Source: Coriobacteriia bacterium (GTDB lineage Bacteria > Actinomycetota > Coriobacteriia > Anaerosomatales > PALSA-660). Taken from it: a stretch of DNA of 6,411 bases. Shown here in pieces: positions 1 to 6,411 of the stretch. The notes below the pieces were generated by a model. It saw only the letters and a list, made by a program, of their open reading frames with translations, searched no databases and was not told the DNA's origin. Location: assembly GCA_003133285.1 (NCBI GenBank), contig PKWR01000128.1:1542-7952 (forward strand), written 5' to 3'. A program made the translations under genes and the position numbers. Numbering within the stretch: the stretch's first letter is position 1; each line of letters begins with the position of its first letter.

Positions 1-41
1 CCACTCCGGGCCGCTCGCGGGTCGTCAGTGGGCCGGAGTGG
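1..41. repeat. Imperfect inverted repeat at the 3' end of the LysM gene, possible terminator
   Basis: CCACTCCGG at 1-9 is the exact reverse complement of CCGGAGTGG at 33-41. After one mismatch the stem continues with 11-15 pairing with 27-31, including one G-T wobble, and leaves an 11-nt loop. It spans the stop codon of the LysM gene (25-27). It could be a terminator for that gene, but the sequence that would carry the T-run lies beyond the window, so this is tentative. Confidence 0.3.
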
Positions 42-450
42 CACCGTCCGCCTGGGCAAACGTGGATTCGCTCACGCCGGCGACCGGGACGCGAAGCACG
101 CTGCCCGGAAGGATCCGGCGGCCACTGAGGGCGTTGGCGCGGGAGATCGCCTCGACGGTCGCCGCGGTGGTGGCGCCGGGAAGCCGGTTGGCAGCGGCGA
201 TCGACCAGAGGGTGTCGGCGGGAGACACCCGGACGGCGATGGTGGCGGACGTACCCGATGGAACGCCGTCGCCAGCCAGCGCGAGCGCTCCGGCTCCGGC
301 CACGATCAGAGCCACGACGGCCATCCACAGCATCGGGGCGATCCACGGAGCCAGGTCGGCGAGCGGACGACCCGCGGTCTGCCGCCGGCACGTCGAGGCG
401 ACTCCGCTCCGGGTCCGCTGCCCTGACAGGTACATCGTCGTGGTTGTCAT
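25..450 (-). CDS. Membrane-anchored LysM-domain protein, probable SOS-induced cell-division inhibitor (YneA/ChiZ-like)
   Basis: This 141-residue protein has a short N-terminal tail rich in Thr, Arg and Gln (1-32), one hydrophobic helix at about 36-58, and a single LysM domain at about 73-122. The LysM domain shows the usual opening VSPADTLWSIA and the closing ILPGSVLRVP. LysM domains bind peptidoglycan, so the protein is expected to be anchored in the membrane with its C-terminus outside. The gene is divergent from lexA and its predicted promoter is covered by LexA operators. The same architecture and position are known for B. subtilis YneA and mycobacterial Rv2719c (ChiZ), which restrain division during DNA damage. 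That role is inferred here. No separate hydrolase domain is visible. The ATG at 450 was chosen because GGAGG lies at 462-466, though the 11-nt spacing is long. A second in-frame ATG (codon 6, at 435) is possible. The TGA lies inside an inverted repeat that reaches the window edge. Confidence 0.85.
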   Translation of the reverse strand: MTTTTMYLSGQRTRSGVASTCRRQTAGRPLADLAPWIAPMLWMAVVALIVAGAGALALAGDGVPSGTSATIAVRVSPADTLWSIAAANRLPGATTAATVEAISRANALSGRRILPGSVLRVPVAGVSESTFAQADGATPAH

Positions 451-544
451 CGCCCGTTCGCCCTCCCCTGTGCCGGCATGTCCGGCGCCCTGCGGTCTGT
501 GGTCGCATCATGGACCGCGGCTCTGACATCCGTATGTCCCGGTA

Positions 545-558
545 CGAACACGTGTTCG
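545..558. promoter_or_regulatory. LexA operator 1 (perfect SOS box)
   Basis: CGAACACGTGTTCG matches the Gram-positive/actinobacterial LexA consensus CGAACnnnnGTTCG exactly. The palindrome is perfect over 18 bp, TACGAACACGTGTTCGTA at 543-560. It covers the predicted transcription start of the LysM gene, so it probably serves that gene mainly. Confidence 0.92.
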
Positions 559-564
559 TATGTG

Positions 565-593
565 ACTATAACGAACAGGTGTTCGGTTATCAA
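565..593 (-). promoter_or_regulatory. Predicted sigma-70-type promoter of the LysM gene
   Basis: On the minus strand TTGATA (588-593) is followed after exactly 17 bp by TATAGT (565-570). Each hexamer matches its vegetative consensus at five of six positions. Transcription would start near 558, giving a leader of about 108 nt. The 17-bp spacer contains the whole second LexA operator (572-585), and the first operator (545-558) would cover the start point. Bound LexA should therefore block this promoter. The promoter is read from sequence only and has not been mapped. Confidence 0.75.
572..585. promoter_or_regulatory. LexA operator 2 (consensus SOS box)
   Basis: CGAACAGGTGTTCG has both consensus half-sites intact. 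It lies 27 bp centre-to-centre from operator 1 and is entirely within the 17-bp spacer of the predicted minus-strand promoter. It should block polymerase access to the LysM gene. Confidence 0.92.
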
Positions 594-601
594 GTGGCAA
601 T

Positions 602-615
602 CGAACATGTGTTTG
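602..615. promoter_or_regulatory. LexA operator 3 (one mismatch), overlapping the lexA -35
   Basis: CGAACATGTGTTTG differs from the consensus at one half-site base (GTTTG in place of GTTCG). It lies 30 bp from operator 2 and overlaps the likely lexA -35 element at 613-618. It is placed for autoregulation of lexA, probably with weaker binding than operators 1 and 2; that ranking is inference from the mismatch. Confidence 0.85.
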
Positions 616-641
616 CACCTACAGGGGGCTCGCGATACACT
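613..641 (+). promoter_or_regulatory. Predicted lexA promoter
   Basis: TTGCAC (613-618) and TACACT (636-641) are separated by 17 bp. They match the vegetative consensus less well (three and four of six) than the opposing promoter does. Transcription would begin near 648, giving a leader of about 33 nt. The -35 overlaps LexA operator 3. Confidence 0.55.
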
Positions 642-665
642 CTTGCTCAGGAACGCACGTTCGCC

Positions 666-673
666 GAAAGGGG
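666..673 (+). promoter_or_regulatory. Ribosome binding site that fixes the lexA start
   Basis: GAAAGGGG lies 7 nt before the ATG at 681. This supports 681 as the start over any upstream in-frame start, because an upstream extension would read through the operator region. Confidence 0.8.
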
Positions 674-680
674 CGCAGGC

Positions 681-1313
681 ATGGCGCGCGATCGAGATAT
701 CACCGACCGCCAGCGGCAGGTGCTCGACTTCATCAAGGCCGAGGTTCTACGGCAGGGCTTTCCGCCGAGTGTCCGGGACATCGGCGAGGCGGTCGGGCTA
801 CGCTCGTCTTCGACCGTGCACGCCCACTTGGGTGCGCTCGAGGCGAAGGGCCTCATCCGGCGCGATCCGAGCAAGCCACGCGCGCTCGAGGTGCTCGAGC
901 GGGACGACCGTCCGGCTCCGGTGGCTCCCCTGCCGGCGAACGTGGTCCAGCTGCCCGTGGTCGGTTCCGTCGCCGCAGGCGTCCCCACGCTGGCGGCCGA
1001 GAACATCGAGACGATGCTCTCGCTTCCCACCGAGTTGGTCCGTGACGACGCCACCTTCGTCCTACGCGTCAAGGGCGAGTCGATGATCGAGGCGGGCATC
1101 CTCGACGGCGACTACGTCGTGGTGCGTGAGCAGCCCGAAGCCCACAACGGCGAGATCGTGGTCGCTCAGATCGGGGACGAGGCGACGGTCAAGCGCTTCT
1201 TCCGCGAGAGCGACCGCATCCGCCTGCAGCCGGAGAACTCGACCATGGAGCCGATCTACACGCGCGACGTCCAGGTCCTGGGCAAAGTCGTGGCGGTCTT
1301 CCGCCGCATGTAG
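681..1313 (+). CDS. lexA: LexA, SOS-response transcriptional repressor
   Basis: This 210-residue protein is a complete LexA. LexA dimers repress SOS genes. RecA bound to single-stranded DNA triggers LexA self-cleavage and so derepression. Residues 6-70 form the winged helix-turn-helix, with RQRQVLDFI-like first helix and recognition segment RSSSTVHAHLGALEAKGLI (41-59). The cleavage site is Ala99-Gly100 in VAAGVP. The catalytic Ser134 is in KGESMIEAGI and Lys171 is in ATVKRFF; their spacing of 37 residues equals that of Ser119-Lys156 in E. coli LexA. All key residues are present, so it should be functional. Length is within the usual range for actinobacterial LexA. The gene is divergent from the LysM gene and shares its operator region, and it is convergent with hflX. 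Autoregulation through the operator at its own -35 is expected. Confidence 0.98.
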   Translation: MARDRDITDRQRQVLDFIKAEVLRQGFPPSVRDIGEAVGLRSSSTVHAHLGALEAKGLIRRDPSKPRALEVLERDDRPAPVAPLPANVVQLPVVGSVAAGVPTLAAENIETMLSLPTELVRDDATFVLRVKGESMIEAGILDGDYVVVREQPEAHNGEIVVAQIGDEATVKRFFRESDRIRLQPENSTMEPIYTRDVQVLGKVVAVFRRM

Positions 1314-1350
1314 GAGCGCGACGCGGCGGTCCGCCGGCAGCACACAGAAA

Positions 1351-1380
1351 GAGAGACGGCCCCTGGTGGGGCCGTCTCTT
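1351..1380. terminator. Bidirectional terminator between convergent lexA and hflX
   Basis: A perfect 12-bp stem (1352-1363 with 1368-1379, core ACGGCCCC/GGGGCCGT) closes a 4-nt TGGT loop, and a G-T pair extends it. It lies 38 bp after the lexA stop and 17 bp after the hflX stop on the other strand. Both exits are moderately T-rich (TCTCTTCG on plus, CTCTTTCTG on minus) without a long T-run. The placement between two converging genes suits a shared terminator. Confidence 0.8.
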
Positions 1381-1396
1381 CGTGTCGTGGTCGGGT

Positions 1397-2716
<1,320 letters not shown>

Positions 2717-2735
2717 GGGTGGGGTGGTACTCCCT

Positions 2736-3893
2736 TTACAGAGACGCCTTGATCCGCTCGATCGCCTCGGAGAGGCGGTCGTCCGGCGTGGTCAGCGAGA
2801 TACGGATGAAGCCTTCACCGTCGGGGCCGTACGCGGAGCCTGCGGGAACGACCACGTTGGCCTTCTCGAGGATGTGGGTGGCGAACTCCGCCGAGGTGTA
2901 TCCGTCGGGCACCTTCGCCCACACGTAGATGGTGGCCTTCGGCACGGCGGCTTCGATGCCGATCTTGCCGAGAGCGTCCATGACGAGGTCGCGACGCTTC
3001 TGGTACATCGCGCACAGCGCATCGATCTCGGACTGCGGGCCGCTGAACGCCTCGATGGCGGCGTCCTGGACCGCGGTGAACACGCCCGAGTCGATGTTGC
3101 TCTTGACCGTGCCCAGGGCCTTGATGGCCGCCGCATTGCCGCACGCGAACGCGACACGCCAGCCGGTCATGTTGTAGGCCTTGCTGGTCGAGAAGAACTC
3201 GATCGCGACGTCCTTGGCGCCCGGACGCTGCAGGAAGCTCGGCGCGCGGTAGCCGTCGTAGCCGATCTCGGAGTAGGCGTTGTCATGGATGATGAGCAGG
3301 TCGTTAGCCTTCGCGAACGCGATGGCGCGGTCGAAGTACTCGTCGTTGGCGATCGCGGAGGTCGGGTTGTTCGGGTAGCTGAGGAACATCATCTTGGCGC
3401 GCGCCAGGATGTCCTTGGGAGTCGACTCGAAGTCGGCGAGGAAGCCGTTGCCCTCGTTCATGGGCATCCAGTAGGTCTCGCCGCCGGCGAGGATGCCGCC
3501 GGTGTAGTAGACGGGATAGCCGCAACCCGGGATGAGTGTCACGTCACCAGGGTCGACGAACGCGAGGAAGGCGTGCGCGATGCCCTCCTTGCTACCGATT
3601 AGCGCGAGCGTCTCGGTGTTCGGGTCGACATCGACGTCGAAGCGGCGCTTCATCCAGCCTGAGCATGCCTCGCGGTACGGCTGCGAGCCGTAGTAGCTCG
3701 GGTACTGGTGGTTCTTGGGGACGTGGATCGCGCGGCCCATCGCCTCGACGATGCGCTCGGGCGTGGGGCGATCGGGATCGCCGATGCCCAGCGAGATGAC
3801 GTCGATGCCCTGTGCCTTCTTCAGGCCGACCTTGCGGTCGATCTCGGCGAACAGGTACGGGGGCAGGTTCGCGATGCGGTTTGCGGTCCTCAC
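2736..3893 (-). CDS. dapL: LL-diaminopimelate aminotransferase (DapL family)
   Basis: DapL is a PLP enzyme that transfers the amino group of glutamate to tetrahydrodipicolinate to give LL-diaminopimelate in one step, bypassing the succinylase or acetylase branch. The 385-residue protein is a fold-type I aminotransferase. It has an N-terminal LPPYLFAEIDRK stretch (10-21), GIGDPDRPTP (36-45), YPSYYGSQPYREA (64-76), GSKEGIAHAF (100-109), SYPNNPTS (172-179), DNAY (204-207), the PLP lysine Lys238 in STSKAYNMTGWR, and the substrate-carboxylate Arg364 in FIRISL. The pattern resembles the DapL-type subfamily more than general aspartate aminotransferases, and dapF lies directly upstream, which supports the call. 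The GTG at 3893 was chosen because AAGGGA sits 10 nt before it and the conserved N-terminus begins there. An ATG at 3965 would add 24 unconserved residues. A related aminotransferase with another substrate cannot be fully excluded. Confidence 0.9.
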   Translation of the reverse strand: MRTANRIANLPPYLFAEIDRKVGLKKAQGIDVISLGIGDPDRPTPERIVEAMGRAIHVPKNHQYPSYYGSQPYREACSGWMKRRFDVDVDPNTETLALIGSKEGIAHAFLAFVDPGDVTLIPGCGYPVYYTGGILAGGETYWMPMNEGNGFLADFESTPKDILARAKMMFLSYPNNPTSAIANDEYFDRAIAFAKANDLLIIHDNAYSEIGYDGYRAPSFLQRPGAKDVAIEFFSTSKAYNMTGWRVAFACGNAAAIKALGTVKSNIDSGVFTAVQDAAIEAFSGPQSEIDALCAMYQKRRDLVMDALGKIGIEAAVPKATIYVWAKVPDGYTSAEFATHILEKANVVVPAGSAYGPDGEGFIRISLTTPDDRLSEAIERIKASL

Positions 3894-3903
3894 GACTGAT
3901 GTG

Positions 3904-3909
3904 TCCCTT
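3904..3909 (-). promoter_or_regulatory. Ribosome binding site supporting the GTG start of dapL
   Basis: AAGGGA on the minus strand lies 10 nt before the GTG at 3893. No comparably placed site supports the longer reading from 3965, so this site decides the start. Confidence 0.6.
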
Positions 3910-3933
3910 CGCTCGAGTCTCGTCTCGACCCCG

Positions 3934-3951
3934 GGGCGGCTCGGGCCGCCC
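3934..3951 (-). other. GC-rich hairpin in the dapF-dapL gap
   Basis: GGGCGGC (3934-3940) and GCCGCCC (3945-3951) form a perfect 7-bp stem with a TCGG tetraloop, in the 120-bp gap between the dapF stop and the dapL start. A second small stem, GAGAGCG/CGCTCTC with a 6-nt loop, sits next to the dapF stop (about 3994-4013). Neither is followed by a T-run on the minus strand, so they may be RNA-stabilising or partial attenuating structures rather than strong terminators. I see no convincing promoter in this gap. Confidence 0.35.
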
Positions 3952-4013
3952 GGAGTGTGGCACATGGTAGCACCGCATCTTCGCGCAGGGCGCGGAGAGC
4001 GGAGCGGCGCTCT

Positions 4014-4871
4014 CTAGTCCTCATCGGGGATGTGCCAGACTCCCTCGAAGACCTCTTCCGCGGGTCCCGTCATGAAGATGTGCTGTCCCTGCGGCCACTC
4101 GATGCGCAGCTCGCCGCCCGGCAGCTCGACGATCGCGCCGCGCCCGCACCTGCCGGCGAGCACGCCCGCGACGAGCGTGGCGCACGCTCCGGTCCCGCAG
4201 GCGAGCGTCTCTCCCACGCCGCGTTCCCATACCCGGAGCCGGAGACGCGAGGCGTCCACGACCTGCGCGAACTCGACGTTCGTCGCGCGCGGGAACACAT
4301 CGAGCTCCTCGATGGCCGGGCCCAAGGTCGTGACCGGCGCGTCATCCACGTCGTCGACCCACAGGACCGCGTGCGGGTTGCCCATCGAAACGCAGGTCAC
4401 GTCCGCCTCGCCGGCGTCGGTGACGACGTGCGCGTCGACGACCGGATCGCCCGGCAGCGTCGTCGGGACGTCGGTGGCGGTCAGGACGGGCTCGCCCATG
4501 TCGACACGGGCGAGCGCGAAGTCGCCTGCGGCGTCGGGGACGATCTCGATGACCTTGAGCCCGCCGAGCGTCTGGACGGTCAGGTGACCGTCCTTGACGA
4601 GCCCGCGGTCGGAAAGGTACTTGGCGAAGACCCGGATGCCGTTGCCGCACATCTCGGCGATCGAACCGTCGGCATTGCTGTAGTGCATGTAGAAGTCGGC
4701 GGCCGGGTCGGTGGCCGGACGCACGAGGATCACGCCGTCGGCGCCGATGCCGAAGTGGCGGTCGCACAGCATCGCGACGGCCGTCGCGTCGAGATCGAGG
4801 TCGGTGGAACGGTCGTCGACGACGATGAAGTCGTTCCCGCAGCCGTGCATCTTCGTGAACGCGAGGTCCAT
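4014..4871 (-). CDS. dapF: Diaminopimelate epimerase
   Basis: DapF is a cofactor-independent epimerase that interconverts LL- and meso-diaminopimelate, the precursor of lysine and of DAP-type peptidoglycan. The 285-residue protein is of normal length and shows the two-lobed DapF pattern. It starts with FTKMHGCGNDFIVVD (5-19). The first catalytic cysteine is Cys75 in EMCGNGIR, and the second is Cys225 in LACGTGAC. NPH at 165-167 and the ERGVGET stretch (216-222) are also conserved family features. GGAGA lies 5 nt before the ATG. The gene follows miaA by 60 nt and precedes dapL, whose product LL-DAP is its substrate. A miaA-dapF-hflX order is common in Actinobacteria. Confidence 0.98.
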   Translation of the reverse strand: MDLAFTKMHGCGNDFIVVDDRSTDLDLDATAVAMLCDRHFGIGADGVILVRPATDPAADFYMHYSNADGSIAEMCGNGIRVFAKYLSDRGLVKDGHLTVQTLGGLKVIEIVPDAAGDFALARVDMGEPVLTATDVPTTLPGDPVVDAHVVTDAGEADVTCVSMGNPHAVLWVDDVDDAPVTTLGPAIEELDVFPRATNVEFAQVVDASRLRLRVWERGVGETLACGTGACATLVAGVLAGRCGRGAIVELPGGELRIEWPQGQHIFMTGPAEEVFEGVWHIPDED

Positions 4872-4931
4872 GTGGGTCTCCGATCTCGGTGTCGCGATGC
4901 CAACGAGCGCCCGCCGGATCGGGCGAGCGTG

Positions 4932-5900
4932 TCAGTCGCTCTCCCTGGATTCTACCAGCGCCCGCGCGGCCGAGACCGCGGCGGCCGGTGACAGCTCGGT
5001 GACGTCGATCCACGAGACCCTCGGATCGGCGCGGAACCAGGTCAGCTGCCGCTTGGCGTATCGGCGGGTCGCCTGCTTGATCGCGCAGACCGCCTCGCCG
5101 AGGTCCGCGCCGCGCTCGAGCACGGGCAGGAGCTCTTTGTAGCCGATCGCCTGCGTCGCGGTGAGCGCGTCGCGGTAGCCGGCCCCAACGAGCGCCGCGA
5201 CCTCTTCGAGCAGGCCGGAGGCGAGCATCGCGTCGACCCGGGCGTCGATCCGCGCGTAGAGGGCCGGCCGCTCCATGGTGAGTCCGATCAGGACCGCAGG
5301 GACCGCGGCGCGCCGGTCGGCGAAGTGCGCGGCCTGGTCCGCGTAGGTGGGGCCGCCGGTCTCGAGCAGCTCGAGGGCGCGGACCACCCGGCGGACGTTG
5401 TTCGGGTGGATCAGGGCGGCCGACGCGGGATCGCGCTCCGCCAGAAGCCGATGGAGGCCCTCGCGGCCGAGCGCCTCGCCCTGGGCCTCGATCGCCGTCC
5501 GCACGGGCGAGACGTACTCGCCCATCGGGAACTCCATCTCATCGAGAGCTGCGCGCACGTAGAGGCCGGTCCCGCCGACGAGCACGGGCACGAGCCCGCG
5601 GGCGCGGATGTCCGCGAAGGCGGCGCGGGCGTGGCGCTGGTAGAGGGCGGCCGAGTACGGCGCCCCCGGGTCCACCAGATCGACGCAGTGGTAGGGCACG
5701 CCGCGCTTGTCGGGAGGCTGCTTCGCGGTGCCGATGTCCATGCCCCGGTAGACCTGCATCGAGTCGGCGGAGACGATCTCTCCCCCGAGCAGCGACGCGA
5801 GGCCCTCCGCTACTGAGGACTTGCCGACGGCGGTGGGGCCGACGATCGCGATCACCGGCCGCGGCAAGGAGGGGTCCGCGAGCGGTTCCGCCTCACTCAT
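4932..5900 (-). CDS. miaA: tRNA dimethylallyltransferase
   Basis: MiaA transfers a dimethylallyl group from DMAPP to N6 of A37 in tRNAs that read codons starting with U, the first step towards i6A/ms2i6A, which stabilises codon pairing. The 322-residue protein is full length. It has the P-loop GPTAVGKSS (21-29), the catalytic-aspartate motif SADSMQVYRGMDIGTAK (44-60, Asp46), GGTGLYV (109-115), the HPNNVRRVVRALE segment (165-177), and the C-terminal QAIGYKEL (250-257) and KQATRRYAKRQLTWFR (275-290) motifs. Its ATG at 5900 overlaps the end of the upstream AMMECR1 gene by 8 nt, which implies translational coupling. A weak AAGG lies 9 nt before the start, inside that gene. Confidence 0.98.
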   Translation of the reverse strand: MSEAEPLADPSLPRPVIAIVGPTAVGKSSVAEGLASLLGGEIVSADSMQVYRGMDIGTAKQPPDKRGVPYHCVDLVDPGAPYSAALYQRHARAAFADIRARGLVPVLVGGTGLYVRAALDEMEFPMGEYVSPVRTAIEAQGEALGREGLHRLLAERDPASAALIHPNNVRRVVRALELLETGGPTYADQAAHFADRRAAVPAVLIGLTMERPALYARIDARVDAMLASGLLEEVAALVGAGYRDALTATQAIGYKELLPVLERGADLGEAVCAIKQATRRYAKRQLTWFRADPRVSWIDVTELSPAAAVSAARALVESRESD

Positions 5901-6411
5901 ACCGGTCGACCTTGAAGCGCTCGAGGGAGATGGGCTCGCCGGTCGCGATGCCGGCCTTGCTCATGGCGATGGCGACCTGGTCCTCGCACGTGTCCACCCC
6001 TGCGAGGTCCGGGAGGAGCAGGCCCCTTCTCCATCCGCAGGTCGTGATCACGCCGTAGACCCGCGGATCCAGCTCCTCAAGGGTCTCGACCTTCTCCGGA
6101 GGATGAAGCACGTCCACCTTGATCTCCAGTCCGGCGAGCTCCTCCGCCCGGACGGGCGGGAACCTCGGGTCCTGGGTGGCGGCCTGTACGGCGTTGCGGA
6201 CGATCTCCTCCCCCAGCGTCGCACGGGTAGGTTCGATCGTGCCGATGCAACCCCTCAACATGCCGTCGAGGTGCAGGGATACGAACGTGCCGGCCCGTGG
6301 AGGAAGGACCGGGTCGACGACCGCGGGGGGCGTGACGACCGTGCCGTCCCTCACATAGCTCTCGATGGTCTCGCGCGCCAGGCGCACGGCTGCGGACTCC
6401 GCGTCGCCCTT
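5893..6411 (-). CDS. AMMECR1-domain protein (AmmeMemoRadiSam system protein A type), 5' end outside the window
   Basis: The reading frame is open to the right edge, so the start is missing; 172 codons are visible. In the visible fragment the family features come in order: VRLARETIESYV near the start, LRGCIGTIEP (the hallmark LRGCIG), AATQDPRFPPVRAEEL, LEIKVDVL, and GWRRGLLLPDLAGVDTCEDQVAIAMSKAGI near the C-terminus. Bacterial and archaeal members are often found near, or fused to, a Memo-type protein and a radical SAM protein; the biochemical role is not firmly known. A GTG at 6387 is an in-frame start candidate, but translation remains open upstream (GDAESAA), so either a start just outside the window or a fusion with an N-terminal Memo domain is possible. 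The stop overlaps the miaA start by 8 nt. It is the first visible gene of the minus-strand run, and any promoter lies outside the window. Confidence 0.92.
   Translation of the reverse strand, partial: KGDAESAAVRLARETIESYVRDGTVVTPPAVVDPVLPPRAGTFVSLHLDGMLRGCIGTIEPTRATLGEEIVRNAVQAATQDPRFPPVRAEELAGLEIKVDVLHPPEKVETLEELDPRVYGVITTCGWRRGLLLPDLAGVDTCEDQVAIAMSKAGIATGEPISLERFKVDRYE

Noticed and set aside
28..526. Plus-strand open frames opposite the LysM gene (132 and 162 residues)
   Set aside because: They have low-complexity Arg/Gly/Ala composition and no recognisable domain. The opposite strand has a clear membrane helix and LysM domain.
258..680. Upstream in-frame extension of lexA, giving a 351-residue reading
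   Set aside because: The extension reads through the promoters and LexA operators and the antisense of the LysM gene. The conserved LexA N-terminus and a good ribosome site both point to 681.
3894..3965. Longer dapL beginning with ATG at 3965
   Set aside because: The extra 24 residues are not like the family N-terminus and cross the GC hairpin; the GTG at 3893 has a ribosome site.
4872..4931. CGCCCG/CGGGCG hairpin between miaA and dapF as a terminator
   Set aside because: It has only a 6-bp stem and no T-run, in a short gap within a likely operon. It is expected by chance in DNA this GC-rich.
3957..4991. 344-residue plus-strand open frame opposite dapF
   Set aside because: It is the mirror of dapF codons, with no domain and no upstream ribosome site.

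Overview
This GC-rich window has very tight gene packing and a gene order typical of Actinobacteria. The closest pattern I recall is the miaA-dapF-hflX ... lexA - LysM gene - nrdR neighbourhood of mycobacteria. Here a dapL-type aminotransferase gene sits inside it and an AMMECR1-family gene overlaps the start of miaA. This fits a deep-branching actinobacterium, such as a Coriobacteriia or OPB41-like lineage, but that placement is inference from gene content and order only.

Layout, left to right. (1) 25-450, minus strand: a small membrane-anchored LysM protein. (2) 451-680: a 230-bp divergent control region with three LexA (SOS) operators of the CGAACnnnnGTTCG type, and a recognisable promoter facing each way. 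(3) 681-1313, plus strand: lexA, complete, with its Ala-Gly autocleavage site and Ser/Lys dyad. (4) A strong hairpin at 1351-1380, between convergent lexA and hflX, that can act as a terminator in both directions. (5) 1397-6411, minus strand: a probable co-transcribed run read right to left: AMMECR1-domain gene (cut by the window edge), miaA, dapF, dapL and hflX.

How the parts work together. The left third is a compact SOS module: LexA represses itself and a divergent LysM gene whose layout (short N-terminal tail, one membrane helix, one LysM domain) matches the SOS-induced cell-division inhibitors YneA (Bacillus) and Rv2719c/ChiZ (Mycobacterium). The right two thirds is housekeeping. MiaA modifies A37 of tRNAs. 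DapL and DapF carry out two successive steps from tetrahydrodipicolinate to meso-diaminopimelate, which supplies lysine and peptidoglycan. HflX is a ribosome-associated stress GTPase. The AMMECR1 protein belongs to a conserved but poorly understood family.

I see no mobile elements, CRISPR arrays, tRNA or rRNA genes, and no broken genes. No stretch over 300 bases lacks a gene. Nothing here is clearly a new system. The most interesting part is the operator and promoter arrangement in front of the LysM gene and lexA, followed by the linked dapF-dapL pair within an otherwise classic actinobacterial cluster.
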